Shown: in pieces, positions 1 to 21,660 of the stretch
Position numbering within the stretch: position 1 is the stretch's first letter
How the letters are laid out: each line of letters begins with the position of its first letter
From: Pomacea canaliculata
Lineage: Eukaryota > Mollusca > Gastropoda > Architaenioglossa > Ampullariidae
Direction: 5' to 3'
Assembly (NCBI RefSeq): GCF_003073045.1
Contig: NC_037593.1
Span: forward strand, 6,129,525-6,193,524
Length of the DNA: 64,000 nt
Notes under the pieces: model-generated
What the model was told of the DNA's origin: nothing
Database searches by the model: none
The model's input: only the letters and a program-made list of their open reading frames with translations
Translations under genes and position numbers: made by a program

Positions 1-8995
<8,995 letters not shown>

Positions 8996-11900
8996 ATGTC
9001 AATAATAACACTGCAGCTGGGGCAATGTGGCAACCAAGTTGGAGGTCAACTTTTCTCCTTTATCATGGATGATCTTCATGCATCAGTGTCATCTCTTAAC
9101 ATCCCACCAAAAGCTAATGGCGAATACATACATGAGACACAAAAAACATTTTTCTCAGAACAGAAAAAGTCCCCAGTCCCTGCAGCAAGAGCTGTGATGG
9201 TTGACATGGAGACCAAAGCTGTTTCACAAACTTTGGCAGAAGCAAAGCGGAGTGGCAGGTAAAGTCTGTGTCAGTATTACTACAGTAGATATCTGTGTTG
9301 CCAGTATGCATCAATGGCACTGTCATACCACATATTTATTTATAATATAAATGCCACAATCTGCATATTACTATTATTTTTGTCTCATAATTTCAGCCCA
9401 CTGCTTGTTTGTTTTCATTAAAACAGTTACTTATTTAGCCTGGCGCATATTCTGTGTGTGCAAGCACATACCCACAATCTACACATGCATGTGCCTGTGT
9501 GCTTACATGAATGTATATTACAAATTCCATGTCAGCAAAACTGATGATCTTATGGATCAATGCAGATTCTCACAATTTTTATTCATTTACGGTGTGAACT
9601 CATAAAGAATCGCAAACTCTTTTTACCAAATTTTCCAATTTTGTTTTTTTTTTTTAATCCGTGGTAATATAATAAACACATTCTTCCTGTGCTCTACAAT
9701 TTTTTATTATAAGATCAAGGAAGATTTTACTTATGTCAAAAAACATGTTTGGAAACAAGTCATTTAACTTGAGAACATAAATTTAATTATACTAAGAATT
9801 ACATGTGTTATCAACATGCAATTTTTATGTTAGTTTATGACATACCAAATTATATTAACGTCTGTATTTCAGTGGGTTCTCTGTGACTACCTTTTTCTCA
9901 TCCTTGTAGATGGATTTATCCAGAGAAGAAGCAGCTGCTTCAGAAAAGGGGTTCAGGGAACAACTGGGCTCATGGATTCTGTATCAATGGTCCAGCTGTG
10001 CGAGATGATATTCTAGAAATGGTCCAAGGCGAAGTGGAAAAGTGTGATCGTCTTGGAGGTTTTTTGTCACTGCTTAGTTTAGCTGGAGGTACAGGATCAG
10101 GTGTTGGGGCCTTTGTTACAGAGATTCTTAGGGAGGAGTTTCCATATGTGAGTTCTCAGCTTGCAACATCTTGTTGCATTAACATGTCAACATATGTTGT
10201 TTAAATCATCTGCTGCAACAGTTGTATATTTAATATTTCTATAAAAAAAATACATTCAAACTTACACTGATGCTTTTAACATTAATCACTGTTAAAAACA
10301 GATGTAAAACATAACCTGTCTATATCATGTTGGCTTGAGAGGTATTCAAATTTGGGGAAGGAAGGACTTTTAGCATGTTGCAGTAACTTAGATTTGCTTT
10401 TCATCCACCACCATAATTAGTCATCATCTTTTAGTGTCATATCTTCTATCTTTATCACAGTAATAAATATCCTGTCTCTATTCCTCACTCATTTCTGACA
10501 GTAGCTGTTCTCACCCTTTCAAGTCCAGATTGTGCATTTGTGTAATGTGTGTCTGTATTTACTCTGTCGTTGTGTCTGTTACAAAATTACATGTGTGTAT
10601 GAATGTTAGTGTATAAGTTTATATAGGATGTGTGTGTTTTGTAGGCATTTTATTTGTGAAGTGCTCTGATAAAATTATTTCATCATTATTATTATACATC
10701 CTCCAACAATATGGTCATTTCACAGTATCTCTCTTTGTGTCTCTCTTTTTCTTGTTTTCTATAGCTCTCATGTACTCAGTCCAACACTCTTCTCTGATAT
10801 TAGATTATTACCTTTTTATGCATCACCATGGATAATGCAGTGTATGCGTTTATTTACCCTTCCTCCAGAAAAAGGCAATTTGATTAATAATTTTGATCTG
10901 TAAATAATGTTATACAAAATTTCTTCTTCTTTTTTTTTTCGTGGAATAAAAAATCTAAAAATTATAATAACGAATTATGCACACATAATCATTCTTCTGT
11001 TTCAGGCGTTCATGATGAACCAAGTAGTATGGCCTTACCAAACAGGGGAGATAATTGTGCAGAACTACAATGCAGTGTTGACACTATCAAACCTTTACCA
11101 AACAGCTGATGCTATAATGGTGATGGAAAACGATGAACTGCACAAAATTTGCACACAGCTTTTGGGCATTAAGGTGTGGAATGTTGAACTGACAATGTAT
11201 TCATATTGATATTATGGGTGGGTTACTTGCTTGTGTTCACGCTTATGCATATTTGTGAGGATGAGTTTGTTGGGGTTTTTTTTTTAAGTGCCTTGCATTT
11301 AATAACGTGTGTGTTTTTTTAAAAATGTTTTTGGCAAGGTCGACAAAAGTTTTTTTCCTGTCTTTTTATTCATGATTGAAAAGAAATTTATAGTGACAGT
11401 ATAAGTAAATAAAGAGTAACATACGTACCCAGGCATATGAAAAGCCATCAAAACATAGTTTAATAGTAACATTACAGAGAAAAATCAATATGTCACACAC
11501 TGATAAGGAAACCGTTACTCTTCACAATTTTTACATTGCATAGTCATAGTTGTGTTGAATTTTTCAGTTTTATATTTTTTTATAAGATCCAGATAAATGA
11601 GTGGATTGGTGTGATTTTATTTCATTTTAGAAGAGTGATATGTTGCTTAGGAAGGAGTAAAGTAAAAGGAAGCAAAAAATTAGTCTCTGTGTTAAAATTG
11701 CTGGTACATCCAAAAAGTACAAGATGTTCACACAAATTTGCTCACTCAGCTATTATACAGCTTTTTTCCAAAATCAGTTTCTTTGTGTGGTTCTTACTAG
11801 GGATGTAAGAATTCTTTTGTTAACCTCACTTATGTCAACATCTCTATAACTATTGTTTATTGAAGAAGTCAAGATCAAGGCAAAAAAATAGGTCAACAAT

Positions 11901-14900
11901 GTACCTCATTATGCCTCTATCAAAGAGAACAAGCAAAACAGAATCACAAGAGCATAGATCTAAACTGCACAGCGCCTTACAAGCTCCTAATAGCCCACAC
12001 CGACTAAACATAGCACCACATCAGGGACACAGTACTAGTAAGAATATTTCTTAGCAGGTCTAGTTGTAGTGAAGCCGCCATCATTATCACTTGGGTGTCA
12101 ACGTGCGGGTTGAAGTTTTTTGATACGGCGTGACTTATTTCTGCCAAATTTTTGTCTAATTTTTTTTTCTTCATTTCATAAAACTGCCTTCATGTTATGT
12201 TGATAATGTGTTTCAATCTGATTTTCTGTGTTACACATACAGGGCTAAAACACATCATCTATCTTTACATCCCCGTATTTGCATACTTCCTCACTGCTCG
12301 TCATGTGACAAGCAACAAATTGGTTTAGCTAGTGTTTAAAAAGATTATTAGTCCCAGTTAAAATTGACTTAATTTGGGGAGTTTGTTGAAGTGTGTCCAC
12401 ACCCTAGGCTGAGCAATCGCTCACCAGGATGAATATTTTTGGTTCATTTGTAAACGAAAAACCACCTATAAAAATTTGTGATTTAAAAATCATTTAAACT
12501 GTAAAAAAGAAAATTAAAATTGATGCTAGAAGTTATGTCACGTGGCTTCTTACAATGTGTAATAATGGAGAAAATGTTTAGGTTTTCTTGTTGTCTTCCT
12601 ACAATAAGAATAGTAAATAAACATACTTTTATGATTCTTTTAAATCGTTCTCAATTAGCCATTTTCTATGCATTCAAATTGCAGAAGATATCTTTTAGAG
12701 ACATCAACAAAGTCCTTAGTCACAAGCTTGCCAGCTTCCTTTTACCAGCACAGACAAAGGAGTTCCCTTTGGGAAGAGAACTTGGTAAAAAGAATTAATT
12801 TTTGTTTCTTCCCTATGGTTTTGCTATTTTAAACTTTTACTATATTTTACATGCAGCAGAATCTAGTTAAAAGGACAGTTAAAAGGCATCTTTAATGATT
12901 AAATTAAAGCTAATGACTAATTTAACCAGTTTTACACTGGTGTGATGTTAAAATACGAATCACATCCCCGGATATGAAGGGAAAAATAATTTTTCTTCAG
13001 AATCACAGCTTTGTTCATATATCTTTTGTGAAACATCTTTTTATAGGTATGGTAAAAAAATTAAGTACATTAAAACAGACTGCTTTACCCTACATTACGA
13101 TTCTCTGCAGAAATCATGTAAAATAAAGTACATTTTGAAAGAGACTAGACACTGGGTCACTGGTCATTGTGACTTGAACCATATCACTTCAATCATATCT
13201 ATCACTGGCCTGAGTCTAATCAACCCTGTAATGACCATATCGTCACAGCACTGACGATCGAATCCATCCAGGCCCAAAAAAACAAATCGATCACCAATGA
13301 CAGGTGTGGCTATTAATATCAAAATTACCAACAGAGCCATGTATCGTTCAACCTAGCTCAGCTACCATCTTCCTAAATAAAAACGACCGCTTGGCAATAT
13401 GTGTTCAGAGAACAAATCACACAATTAATTTTCGGTGTTGGAACGAAGTGGTCTTATGTGAGGCGGTATGGTCATGGCAGCGTCGATATAGCCAAAGCAA
13501 TATGGTTTTTGGTCGAAAGTCACTTGTTTATAAAATAAAATTCTTGTGACATGCTGTTTGTGCTTTATTGCGATGTTTAGCAGAAATCACGTTCAAGAAT
13601 ATAAATTGTGTATTTTAAGAGAGTGTCTTCGTCTACCACGGTACATGTGTATTCATCGATTGCACTAATCTGGAAAGTTAGTTTTCCCAATAAATCTTCA
13701 GTCAAGCGCAACAATGACAGATTAAGCTTGAGAAAGTAAAAGCGAAGACGTTTAAAAAAGCATTATAAGGGTTTTTTTTTTAAAAAAAGAGTTTTCTTTC
13801 AACTTTTAAATAAATTAACTTTAATGTATAGGTGCTTATAGTCATGGTTTCTAGAATGATCTGGTCTGTACTTAGTGCATGAGACATCTATTTCACTTCA
13901 CTTTCACTTCAGGGTGTCTCCTTTTTTTCAGGGTGGAAATTGCAGCACCTAGCGCCACATCCTGATCATAAACTTCTTACGATTCGCAATATCCCTCAAA
14001 TGTCAGAAAGAGCACTAGAATTTAGCACCTACCAATGGGCGGGGCTGCTTAAACATCTGCGACAAATGCTGATTGCTGATGCCCCCATGGAGGAAGGTGA
14101 ATTATTGCAGCTTTGTATGACAGCGTATGAATCATATACTATATCTTTTCCCTTTGTTCATATTTCTCCATCTTTTCTTGTTTTTCTTTCTCCCAGTCTC
14201 TTTCTCTCTCAGTTTGCATGCACACTGGGCTGTACATAAATACAGTAACTGTACACCATATGAAAAGCTTTTGTAAATAACAATCCAGTGAGAAGCTAGA
14301 AATGCATATGTAAAGATGTGTAATACAGTCATGCAAATGCAAGAATATACTATAGAGATAATGAAAAGGCGGTAGTTAAAAACTTTATCTTTTATGATGA
14401 TGGATGACTTAAGATGATTGAATTTGCAAAGCACATTTTCCTATGTAGAGGCGTGCTTACATTTTTATTAGGAAAAACGTTGAAGGAAAAATGTATGTCT
14501 GAAGGTCCAGCCTTTACTATCTTAGGAGATGCAATAGGAAATTCATTTTTGACTGAGGCAGACATACAAAGCAAGATTGTTTTTTTACATTTAGTAAGTT
14601 TTTTACCAGTATTTCAACAGATTTGATGTGTTTTAGGTATTGACTGGCAAGTGAAAGTGGAGGAAACACCCCGAGGTACTGCAAGACACAACCGTTCTTT
14701 GGCAGCATCTCTCATCTTGCGAGGCAAAGACTCCTATTCAGCTGATCCTGGAATTTTTCGGGATCAGAGCCTCTTCACTCCTTGGATGTCACCTGACATG
14801 GCTTTCAACGTGGCCACGCAACCTCGATCCTTTAGTGGCTATGAAAAAAGTGCAGTGTTAGTCAGTAACAGTCGCTCTGCTATCAGGCCCCTTGATCAGA

Positions 14901-15037
14901 TTTTAGAAAAGGCATGGAACATGTTTGCCTCTCGGGCCTACGTACACCAGTATATACAACGAGGTCTTTCAGAAGAGGATTTTCTGGATGCCTTCGTTAT
15001 GCTGGAGCAAGTTGTGGCCAGTTACAAAAAACTTTAA
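8996..15037 (+). CDS. TUBD1: Delta-tubulin, complete
   Basis: Tubulin superfamily member needed for the triplet microtubules of centrioles and basal bodies. Six exons with agreeing phases: 8996-9258, 9910-10147, 11006-11173, 12685-12784, 13932-14096 and 14637-15037; 444 residues, close to the ~450 usual for delta-tubulin. Visible: N-terminal [11 protein letters not shown] nucleotide-binding loop, tubulin signature GGTGSG at about residues 147-152, NYN after the [11 protein letters not shown] segment, and the delta-type C-terminus [24 protein letters not shown] and [13 protein letters not shown] ending. These delta-specific segments exclude alpha, beta and gamma tubulin and Misato. The start has a good context (AACAATGTC). 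The gene is divergent from MAPK7. The presence of TUBD1 fits an animal that builds motile cilia or flagella with triplet basal bodies. Confidence 0.95.
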
Positions 15038-15468
15038 TATTAGATCAAGAAAAATATAATTAGACTTTTGTTCGCTTTCATCACATTTCAGATTTCTGGT
15101 TAGTATTTAAACGCAAATGACTATGCCTAATATATACTGCATTATGTTACACCTGTTCCCAGAGATGTTTAGAGTTTTCACTCACTACTAATACACGAAG
15201 TGCTGGTGAAGTTATTATCATCAATGGTTCTTTCAGACAGCTGTGCAAGAAAGGGTGATGATTCTTTCACTTATATTGCTTTTGTTGTTTCTCTTTGAGG
15301 ATCTACTTTAGTTTGGTTTTTTTTTTTTACAAATGATACACTTGAAATATGATACAATGCGGGGAATGAATGTGTGATAAAAACAGAAGTGTCTTTCACA
15401 GCTGGCTATACTTAAATTTTATTTAAGATTTTTATACCTGACATTTTTTCAATATTATAGAACTCGTG

Positions 15469-15474
15469 AATAAA
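15469..15474 (+). terminator. Probable TUBD1 polyadenylation signal
   Basis: Canonical AATAAA 432 bases after the TUBD1 stop codon, in an AT-rich 3' flank. It is the most convincing signal on this strand near the gene; no other gene needs it. Confidence 0.45.
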
Positions 15475-17610
15475 GAATTTATTTGTATGGTCCACATTAC
15501 AAATTAAAAACTATTTTCTGATAAGAAAAGAATATCATCTCCTGCTATATATTTCACTCTATTGTGAATACTATTGTGAAGTTCTTTCAGGGGTAAAATT
15601 TATCTATACTGTGTATTTAGGAAAAGTAATAACTTACTGTGATAAGTAATTAGAGTTTAATTCTTTCTACATTCTTCTTTGTTTTATATATGTGTATGTG
15701 TGCTATGATGAGGCCAAAAACTTTTTGTTCAGCTCTCCCTGATCCTGGACTCTAAGACCAAACTAAGAAGCCTTGATGGCACTTTAACGGATTGTAAAGG
15801 CAAAAATAAAGTTGCTTAAAATCTCGTAAAGAGTAGGACAGATGACTGGGATGTTTAATTTTTAATGCACTGTTGGCATAGTAAATTTTGCTCTTTGGTA
15901 AACAGCTGGGTTGGCCTGTAGCTGGATGATGCATAGAAGTCTGACAAACTCCTTATTTTAGCCGATTGCTTCGCATTAACCATCAGGCTACGGTGTAGTA
16001 GCCTGCGGGGCACCCGGCCTAGTGAAGAGGCGCAAATCCGAAGATCACCAAAAAAAAGAACACCGAAGAATGGGAGATAACAAGCAAAACTTTTTTATGT
16101 GTCTTACGTCCCTTTGATTAGTTTATTCTCTGCCAGTTTGAATGAGTTGTTTAGTGTGGCGTCTATGCACGTAGTCAAAATGCTCAGGTTATTAGCTTGA
16201 GTATTCTTTTAGTAGCTTAACTAAGTAAATTGAACAACATTTTAATTCAGGTGGACCTTTGAAAACCTTATCAAAGAGACTGATATAAACTTTACACCAA
16301 AATTTGTTTGATTGTTTTATGGTTAATTGCTGTTTATTCGTTTGTGCTCAGCGCATTGAGATCACCTCCACACAAATTATTTGTTTTACAAATCTGATTA
16401 TTAATATTTAAGGAAGAGAAATACAGAGATAGAAACGACAACAGCAAGAAATAAACTTTAAAGCTTTACAAGAATGTAACAATTGGAATCTACAACCACC
16501 AAGACCATAAACCAGAGACAGGCTGTATTGTGGAATGACAACATGCTTAAAACGCTGTTTACCTTGCAGAGATACTAACAAGCCGTAGACAAGTGACTAC
16601 ACCTATTAGCAGCATGTAACAGCAGATAGAAAGACATCAATGACAGGAACTCGAAATCTTTATGTAACTGATGCGTGAATGTATTTGGAATGAAGTCGGG
16701 TGGTAGTGGTGGTGTCTGTGTAACAATTGTGTGTATGACTAAATAATAAATGGATTGTAAAAGCGTAGGTTTACGAAAGATTTTATAGAAAAAGTCGCAT
16801 TTACTTACTGGTATTTCCAGCAAATTATTATTATTATTATTAGTTGAAGATACACGATTACGTCCGCATGCCTAAACATTCTGTTGGCTGTCGCTCGGGA
16901 GTTTACGTCTGACGACGAAATCATTTTTATTTGCCACAACATTACAGTTCATGTCGAGGAAAATAAAGGACTTGTGAACCAATCCGATTTCGCGTTTGTT
17001 TTCCATTGAAAGAAAATTATCATGCTGTGTGATCCTCATAAAGATTTCAACGAAACGAAAATCTTTTAATGTCTATTTAACTCGTGCGTCTGTCTCCCGT
17101 TTCTGTCTATTTATTCTTTTTGTTTGCTTGCGTGTGTGTGTGTGTTACAACTAAGAACCTGGGTTGTCGGTAGCGGTTATCTCACACACTATCACTGCTA
17201 ATAACCGACTCGATATCAAAGATATAAACTATTATAATTAAAGACATGGTTGTATCTGGTGTAAACGTGACTTCATCTTTCAACAGAAAAGAGTCAGAAT
17301 GTAGACGGAAAGACTAGGATGAATAAATGAACAGAAAAACTCAACTTGTGCATGCTTCCTTTTCCAGTGTGATTTACTTGTAAACAAAAGTTTCCTTAGG
17401 ATGCATCTCGATAAAGGTAACAAAAATTCAGACCAATTAAAATAAACAATTTAAAACAGTGAGAGACTAATACTTTTTTCTTCTGCTTTAATATATTTAA
17501 TTTTGTATATCTGTATTTTGGAATGACAACATACCTTACACGCTTTACATCTTAAAGAAGGATAATGTTGTTTGTCAGGGAAATGACTTATTTCCCGTGT
17601 GAGCGTAGTT
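15475..17610. other. Intergenic, no recognisable gene
   Basis: AT-rich sequence with frequent stops in all frames, a short ATT microsatellite near 16828 and a small GT run near 17130. No protein similarity was recognised on either strand. Confidence 0.5.
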
Positions 17611-17662
17611 CGACAGTGTGTGCGAGTGTGTGCAAGTGTGTGCGAGTGTGTGCGAGTGTGTC
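17611..17662. repeat. 10-bp tandem repeat, TGCGAGTGTG
   Basis: Four near-perfect copies of TGCGAGTGTG, one with A for G, form a short GT-rich minisatellite. It is the first of several tandem arrays that become progressively larger to the right. Confidence 0.8.
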
Positions 17663-18531
17663 TACCACGTGAGAATAAAAGAGAACAAAGGGTGAAATTC
17701 GTAAACCCTGTGCAGGAGCATAACATAACTGATGGCACGTGACACTCGTGACGACAGCTCACCTCCAGGTGTTTCGCTCAGTGAGCAGTGTGTGACATTC
17801 CCAACGCAGCCGCCGAGACGGTTGGTCCTACCTGTGCAGGTGTGAATACAGACAGCGGAGTCTGTGCATTTAGTTCCTTGCCGAGTAAAGGTAAACAAAT
17901 ATGTGTGTATATTGTCCTGAATTCTTAATTCTGATTTCACAGCAAAAGTATTGTTAAATTGTTTCATGAGAAAAATCTTAATGTTCAATAAGAAATCACG
18001 TGATGAGTTTAACTCAGGGAGACTAATAGTAGCAGTGAATGGTAGTCTCATTAGTCATTAAGTTGCAGGAACTAATGAGGAGGAATAGTTAAAGAGGACC
18101 CTCTGAGACAGATCCCTAACTACAGGAGGGCCTGAGAGACTTCTTTCTACACCGGACCCACCCAGGGGTGACTGTCAACCGAGGGAGGGCTGGGTAGCTC
18201 GAACCTATCCGGGTAGCCCTGGAGTTTCTTCCCTTGTCGGTCGTGGAGGAATTGAGCATCCTGTCGACGTTTCCACTAATGTTCTGGCCAAAGATTCTGG
18301 AAGTGTCTACCAGCATTTGTGTTTCCATGGGAATATGTGCGGTGGCGTGTTAGTGTAGTTGCTAGTGTGACAGCGCACGTGCCTGGCAGTGACTGGGTGG
18401 AGGAAGAGCATTCCTGGCGCCGAGGTTCGTGAGAGCATCGTACATCGAGATGGCAGATGACGGGAATGGTAAGTGTTATCTTCGACTTATTCTAATTTTT
18501 CAGTGTGACCACTGTGGTTGTCCGTGACAAT

Positions 18532-18550
18532 TGGTGACCCCGACGTGATT
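18532..18550 (+). other. tRNA-Trp type primer-binding site of an LTR retroelement
   Basis: TGGTGACCCCGACGTGATT is the exact complement of the conserved 3' end of animal tRNA-Trp including CCA. It follows ...GTGACA plus two bases, which is how an LTR end and PBS are arranged; LTRs end in CA. tRNA-Trp priming is known for CsRn1-like Ty3/gypsy elements of invertebrates. No gag or pol coding was found downstream, and the left LTR boundary and a matching right LTR were not found. This is therefore a decayed or non-autonomous element. LTR extent is unresolved. Confidence 0.65.
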
Positions 18551-18774
18551 GCGGGGCTGTCTGTCTGTCACGTGCCTCATGTGTTTTTCGAACTGTTTAA
18601 CCCCTTGGTGGCTCAGTGACTAAACGTGTTTGTCGAGTGTCTGTGGAATGTAAGAGAATATTAGACTGGAAAAGGTTAAAAACGTGACAAGTTGTTAGTG
18701 AACACTGGTCACCCATACGTTTGGCCAGACAGAGCTGTAGAATGTTACTCACGCCAAAGATGTAGAGAAGGAAA

Positions 18775-19215
18775 GACGTGGTGAGTCACGAGTGGACAAG
18801 AGAGAGTTGTCTGTTGTGAAGGGTGGTGTCCATCAACTTGCTTACGGCGCGGTACTCACGCGTTTGTGGAAAAACCTCGCCTAGACGAGGCATGGCAACT
18901 TTTTGTTGGGTTTTTGTTTATGGACTAGTAATACAACTTATGTAAATTTTGAAGAATGAACGTATGAGGAAGTTATGTGGATTAGAAAATATGGTTGAAA
19001 ATAGAAATATAATGTAGCTTCGAGTTACAGGTTGTAGGTGTCTGGACCACAAGAGCCGGAGTTCTACTGGAGAGAAGAATCGCCTCTTAGAGCATTCCGG
19101 GAGCAACAATTTTGGCTCCGCATCCAGCAGACGTGAGCTAGGCGCTACGTGACGTCACTGACGGTTACCTCCCCTGTGGCCTGTGTGTGGACAGCCAGTG
19201 TGTACGGCCAGTGTG
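18775..19215 (+). repeat. Segment A: diverged repeat left of the satellite block
   Basis: Shares ordered blocks with 32415-32910 in the same orientation: GTGGTG..AGTCACGAG, GCGCGGTA, AACCTCxCCTAxACGA, CTTCGAGTT, GAAGAATCGCCTC, CGTGACGTCAC, GTTACCTCCC-like and GGCCAGTGTGTACGGCC. Spacing between blocks is similar. It begins about 225 bp after the primer-binding site. A local tandem duplication (period 79 bp) repeats the TACGTGACGTCACTGA block at 19146 and 19225. Confidence 0.7.
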
Positions 19216-19509
19216 TGTTATTCATACGTGACGTCACTGAAGATTACCTCCCCTGTGGCCAGTGTGTATGGCTAGTGTGTTTTATTCATATATCTGGATT
19301 CCTGTTGACGATACCTGTGAAGAGCGGCGAACTGTAAGTAGAATTTTCAAGAGTGGCAAGAATACTTGTGCAATTATAAACAATAAGATAATAGATTATA
19401 GGTAATCAAGTTGGAACGGTTTGCCTTGTAAGCTTTAGACGAATTGTTGTAGTTATCTTTAGCTGTGTGTCGCCAATAGAACATAGTGGCTGAGGCGAGC
19501 TGTGAGCTG

Positions 19510-19594
19510 TATGTTTGCATGTATGTTTGCATGTATGTTTGCATGTATGTTTGCATGTATGTTTGCATGTATGTTTGCATGTATGTTTGCATGT
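19510..19594. repeat. 12-bp tandem repeat ATGTTTGCATGT
   Basis: About seven nearly perfect 12-bp copies. Because the unit is a multiple of three it reads as MFAC repeats on the plus strand and a CKHT-type repeat on the minus strand. No flanking coding evidence makes this a protein. Confidence 0.9.
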
Positions 19595-20379
19595 AAGTTT
19601 GTAGTGTGTCAAGTCCCGAGCCCCTCAGCAACTTCATTCCATGATGTGGACAGCCTCAGACGATCGTTGTTGAACGAACGCGTGCGAACGTCGTGTGTGT
19701 GTTGCTCGTGCGTCCGTGACACTGTCTTGTAAACAGTTGTTGTGTGGACGGATTGTCCTTTGAGGAGTTTTGTGGCTTTTCTGTTGATGTTTATGGTTCA
19801 TTTTCACGTTTTATTCCCCATCTACAGCTCCAGGGGTCCACGGGTCTGTAAGGTTCTACCCGTAGTAAGGGCATAGCCTCTGTCTTTGCTGTATTCTGTC
19901 TTTCTTTCCCTGCTACCTTCACCTTACCCTGAGTGTGTGTTTATTGGAGGAAGCTTGGTAGTGTGTGAGCGTGTGGTTATCTCCCCATTAGGTACTCTAT
20001 TCTATTGTTTTAAGAAAAACAATTTTGGGTTGTTCCTCAAACTACATGTATTGAACTTGAAATCTTGATGATTAGTAGTGTTCACATTATTACATTTGAA
20101 GAATCTGAATTCTCTTCTTCGTTTGCTCGTTAGGATTGCTTATGTGTTTACTTCATCTTTACAGAGAACTTGCCATTGTGGGCTTTGTTGTGTTTACTGA
20201 GATTTGGATTTGAGATGTGTGTGTACACCCAATGCTTTGATTGATGATTGAGTATAGTTGTTTCCTGACTAGTCTTGATTGAACTAGGGCTTGTTGTGAC
20301 GACACATGCTGTGATTAAAGTATTTGTGAGATAATTTTGGGTGATTTTCTTTTATACCTTGTTGGTATATTAACGTTGT

Positions 20380-20950
20380 TGATAGTTGTTATTGATGGTT
20401 AATGTTCATGGTTGATGATGATAATGATGATTGATGATAGTTTTGATAATGATTGATGATTGATGATAATGATTGATGATGATGATTGATCATTGTTGTT
20501 GAAGGTTGTTGATGGTTGTGATTGATGATGTTATTGGTTGATGATGATGATGATGGTTGAGGATAGTTGATGATGATATATAATGGTTGATGGTGATGAT
20601 GGTTGATAGTGATGATTGATGATTGATCATTCTTGTTGATGAAGGTTATGAACGGTTGTTGTTAAGTGTTGTACGTTTTTAATGATTGATTGATGATGAT
20701 GATTAATCATTGTTGTTGAAGTTGTTGAAGGTTGTTGATGGTTGTGATTCATGATGTTATTGGTTGATGATTATTATTATGGTGATTATGATGATGATGA
20801 TTGATGATGGTTGATAATGATAATGGTTGATGGTTATAATGGTTGATAGATCAATCTTGTTCATGAAGGTTATGGATGGTTGTTGCTAAGATTGATGATA
20901 ATGATTGATGATGATGATTAATCATTGTTGTTGAAGGTGTTGATAGTTGT
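20380..20950. repeat. TGATGAT/GTTGATGG-rich array with ~216-bp higher-order period
   Basis: A degenerate short-motif array. The landmark CATTGTTGTTGAAG recurs at 20491, 20708 and 20923 (spacings 217 and 215 bp), each followed by similar GTTGATGGTTGTGAT and GATGTTATTGG blocks. This indicates duplication of a longer unit over the simple motif. It ends against a 16-bp palindrome at 20951. Confidence 0.75.
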
Positions 20951-20966
20951 TGATAATTAATTATCA
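20951..20966. repeat. 16-bp perfect palindrome at array junction
   Basis: TGATAATTAATTATCA is its own complement and sits exactly between the TGATGAT array and the first heptanucleotide array. It could be an insertion scar, a breakpoint hairpin or a chance junction. Confidence 0.75.
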
Positions 20967-21660
20967 GCGAAGAGCGAAGAGCGAAGAGCGAAGAGCGAAG
21001 AGCGAAGAGCGAAGAGCGAAGAGCGAAGAGCGAAGAGCGAAGAGCGAAGAGCGAAGAGCGAAGAGCGAAGAGCGAAGAGCGAAGAGCGAAGAGCGAAGAG
21101 CGAAGAGGCGAAGAGCGAAGAGCGAAGAGCGAAGAAGCGAAGAGCGAGAGCGAAGAGCGAAGAGCGAAGAGCGAAGAGCGAAGAGCGAAGAGCGAAGAGC
21201 GAAGAGCGAAGAGCGAAGAGCGAAGAGCGAAGAGCGAAGAGCGAAGAGCGAAGAGCGAAGAGAAGAGCGAAGAGCGAAGAGCGAAAGAGCGAAGAGCGAA
21301 GAGCGAAGAGCGAAGAGCGAAGAGCGAAGAGCGAAGAGCGAAGAGCGAAGAGCGAAGAGCGAAGAGCGAAGAGCGAAGAGCGAAGAGCGAAGAGCGAAGA
21401 GCGAAGAGCGAAGAGCGAAGAGCGAAGAGCGAAGAGCGAAGAGCGAAGAGCGAAGAGCGAAGAGCGAAGAGCGAAAGAGCGAAGAGCGAAGAGCGAAGAG
21501 CGAAGAGCGAAGAGCGAAGAGCGAAGAGCGAAGAGCGAAGAGCGAAGAGCGAAGAGCGAAGAAGCGAAGAGCGAAGAGCGAAGAGCGAAGAGCGAAGAGC
21601 GAAGAGCGAAGAGCGAAGAGCGAAGAGCGAAGAGCGAAGAGCGAAGAGCGAAGAGCGAAG
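20967..21660. repeat. Heptanucleotide array, AAGAGCG block (~99 copies)
   Basis: Tandem 7-bp unit AAGAGCG with occasional 1-2 base indels and almost no substitutions. No plus-strand frame of the unit contains a stop, so it translates as a charged KSEERRA repeat. No independent sign of protein coding. Borders a G-to-C variant array on the right through a mixed zone near 21660-21800. Confidence 0.95.

Noticed and set aside
8996..15037. Misato or gamma-tubulin
   Set aside because: The N-terminus is shared by several tubulin-related proteins, but the C-terminal exons match delta-tubulin throughout and the length fits.
18451..18472. A first coding exon reading MADDGN with a GTAAGT donor
   Set aside because: No continuing exon was found, and it lies within 80 bp of the retroelement primer-binding site, so it is more likely part of an LTR.
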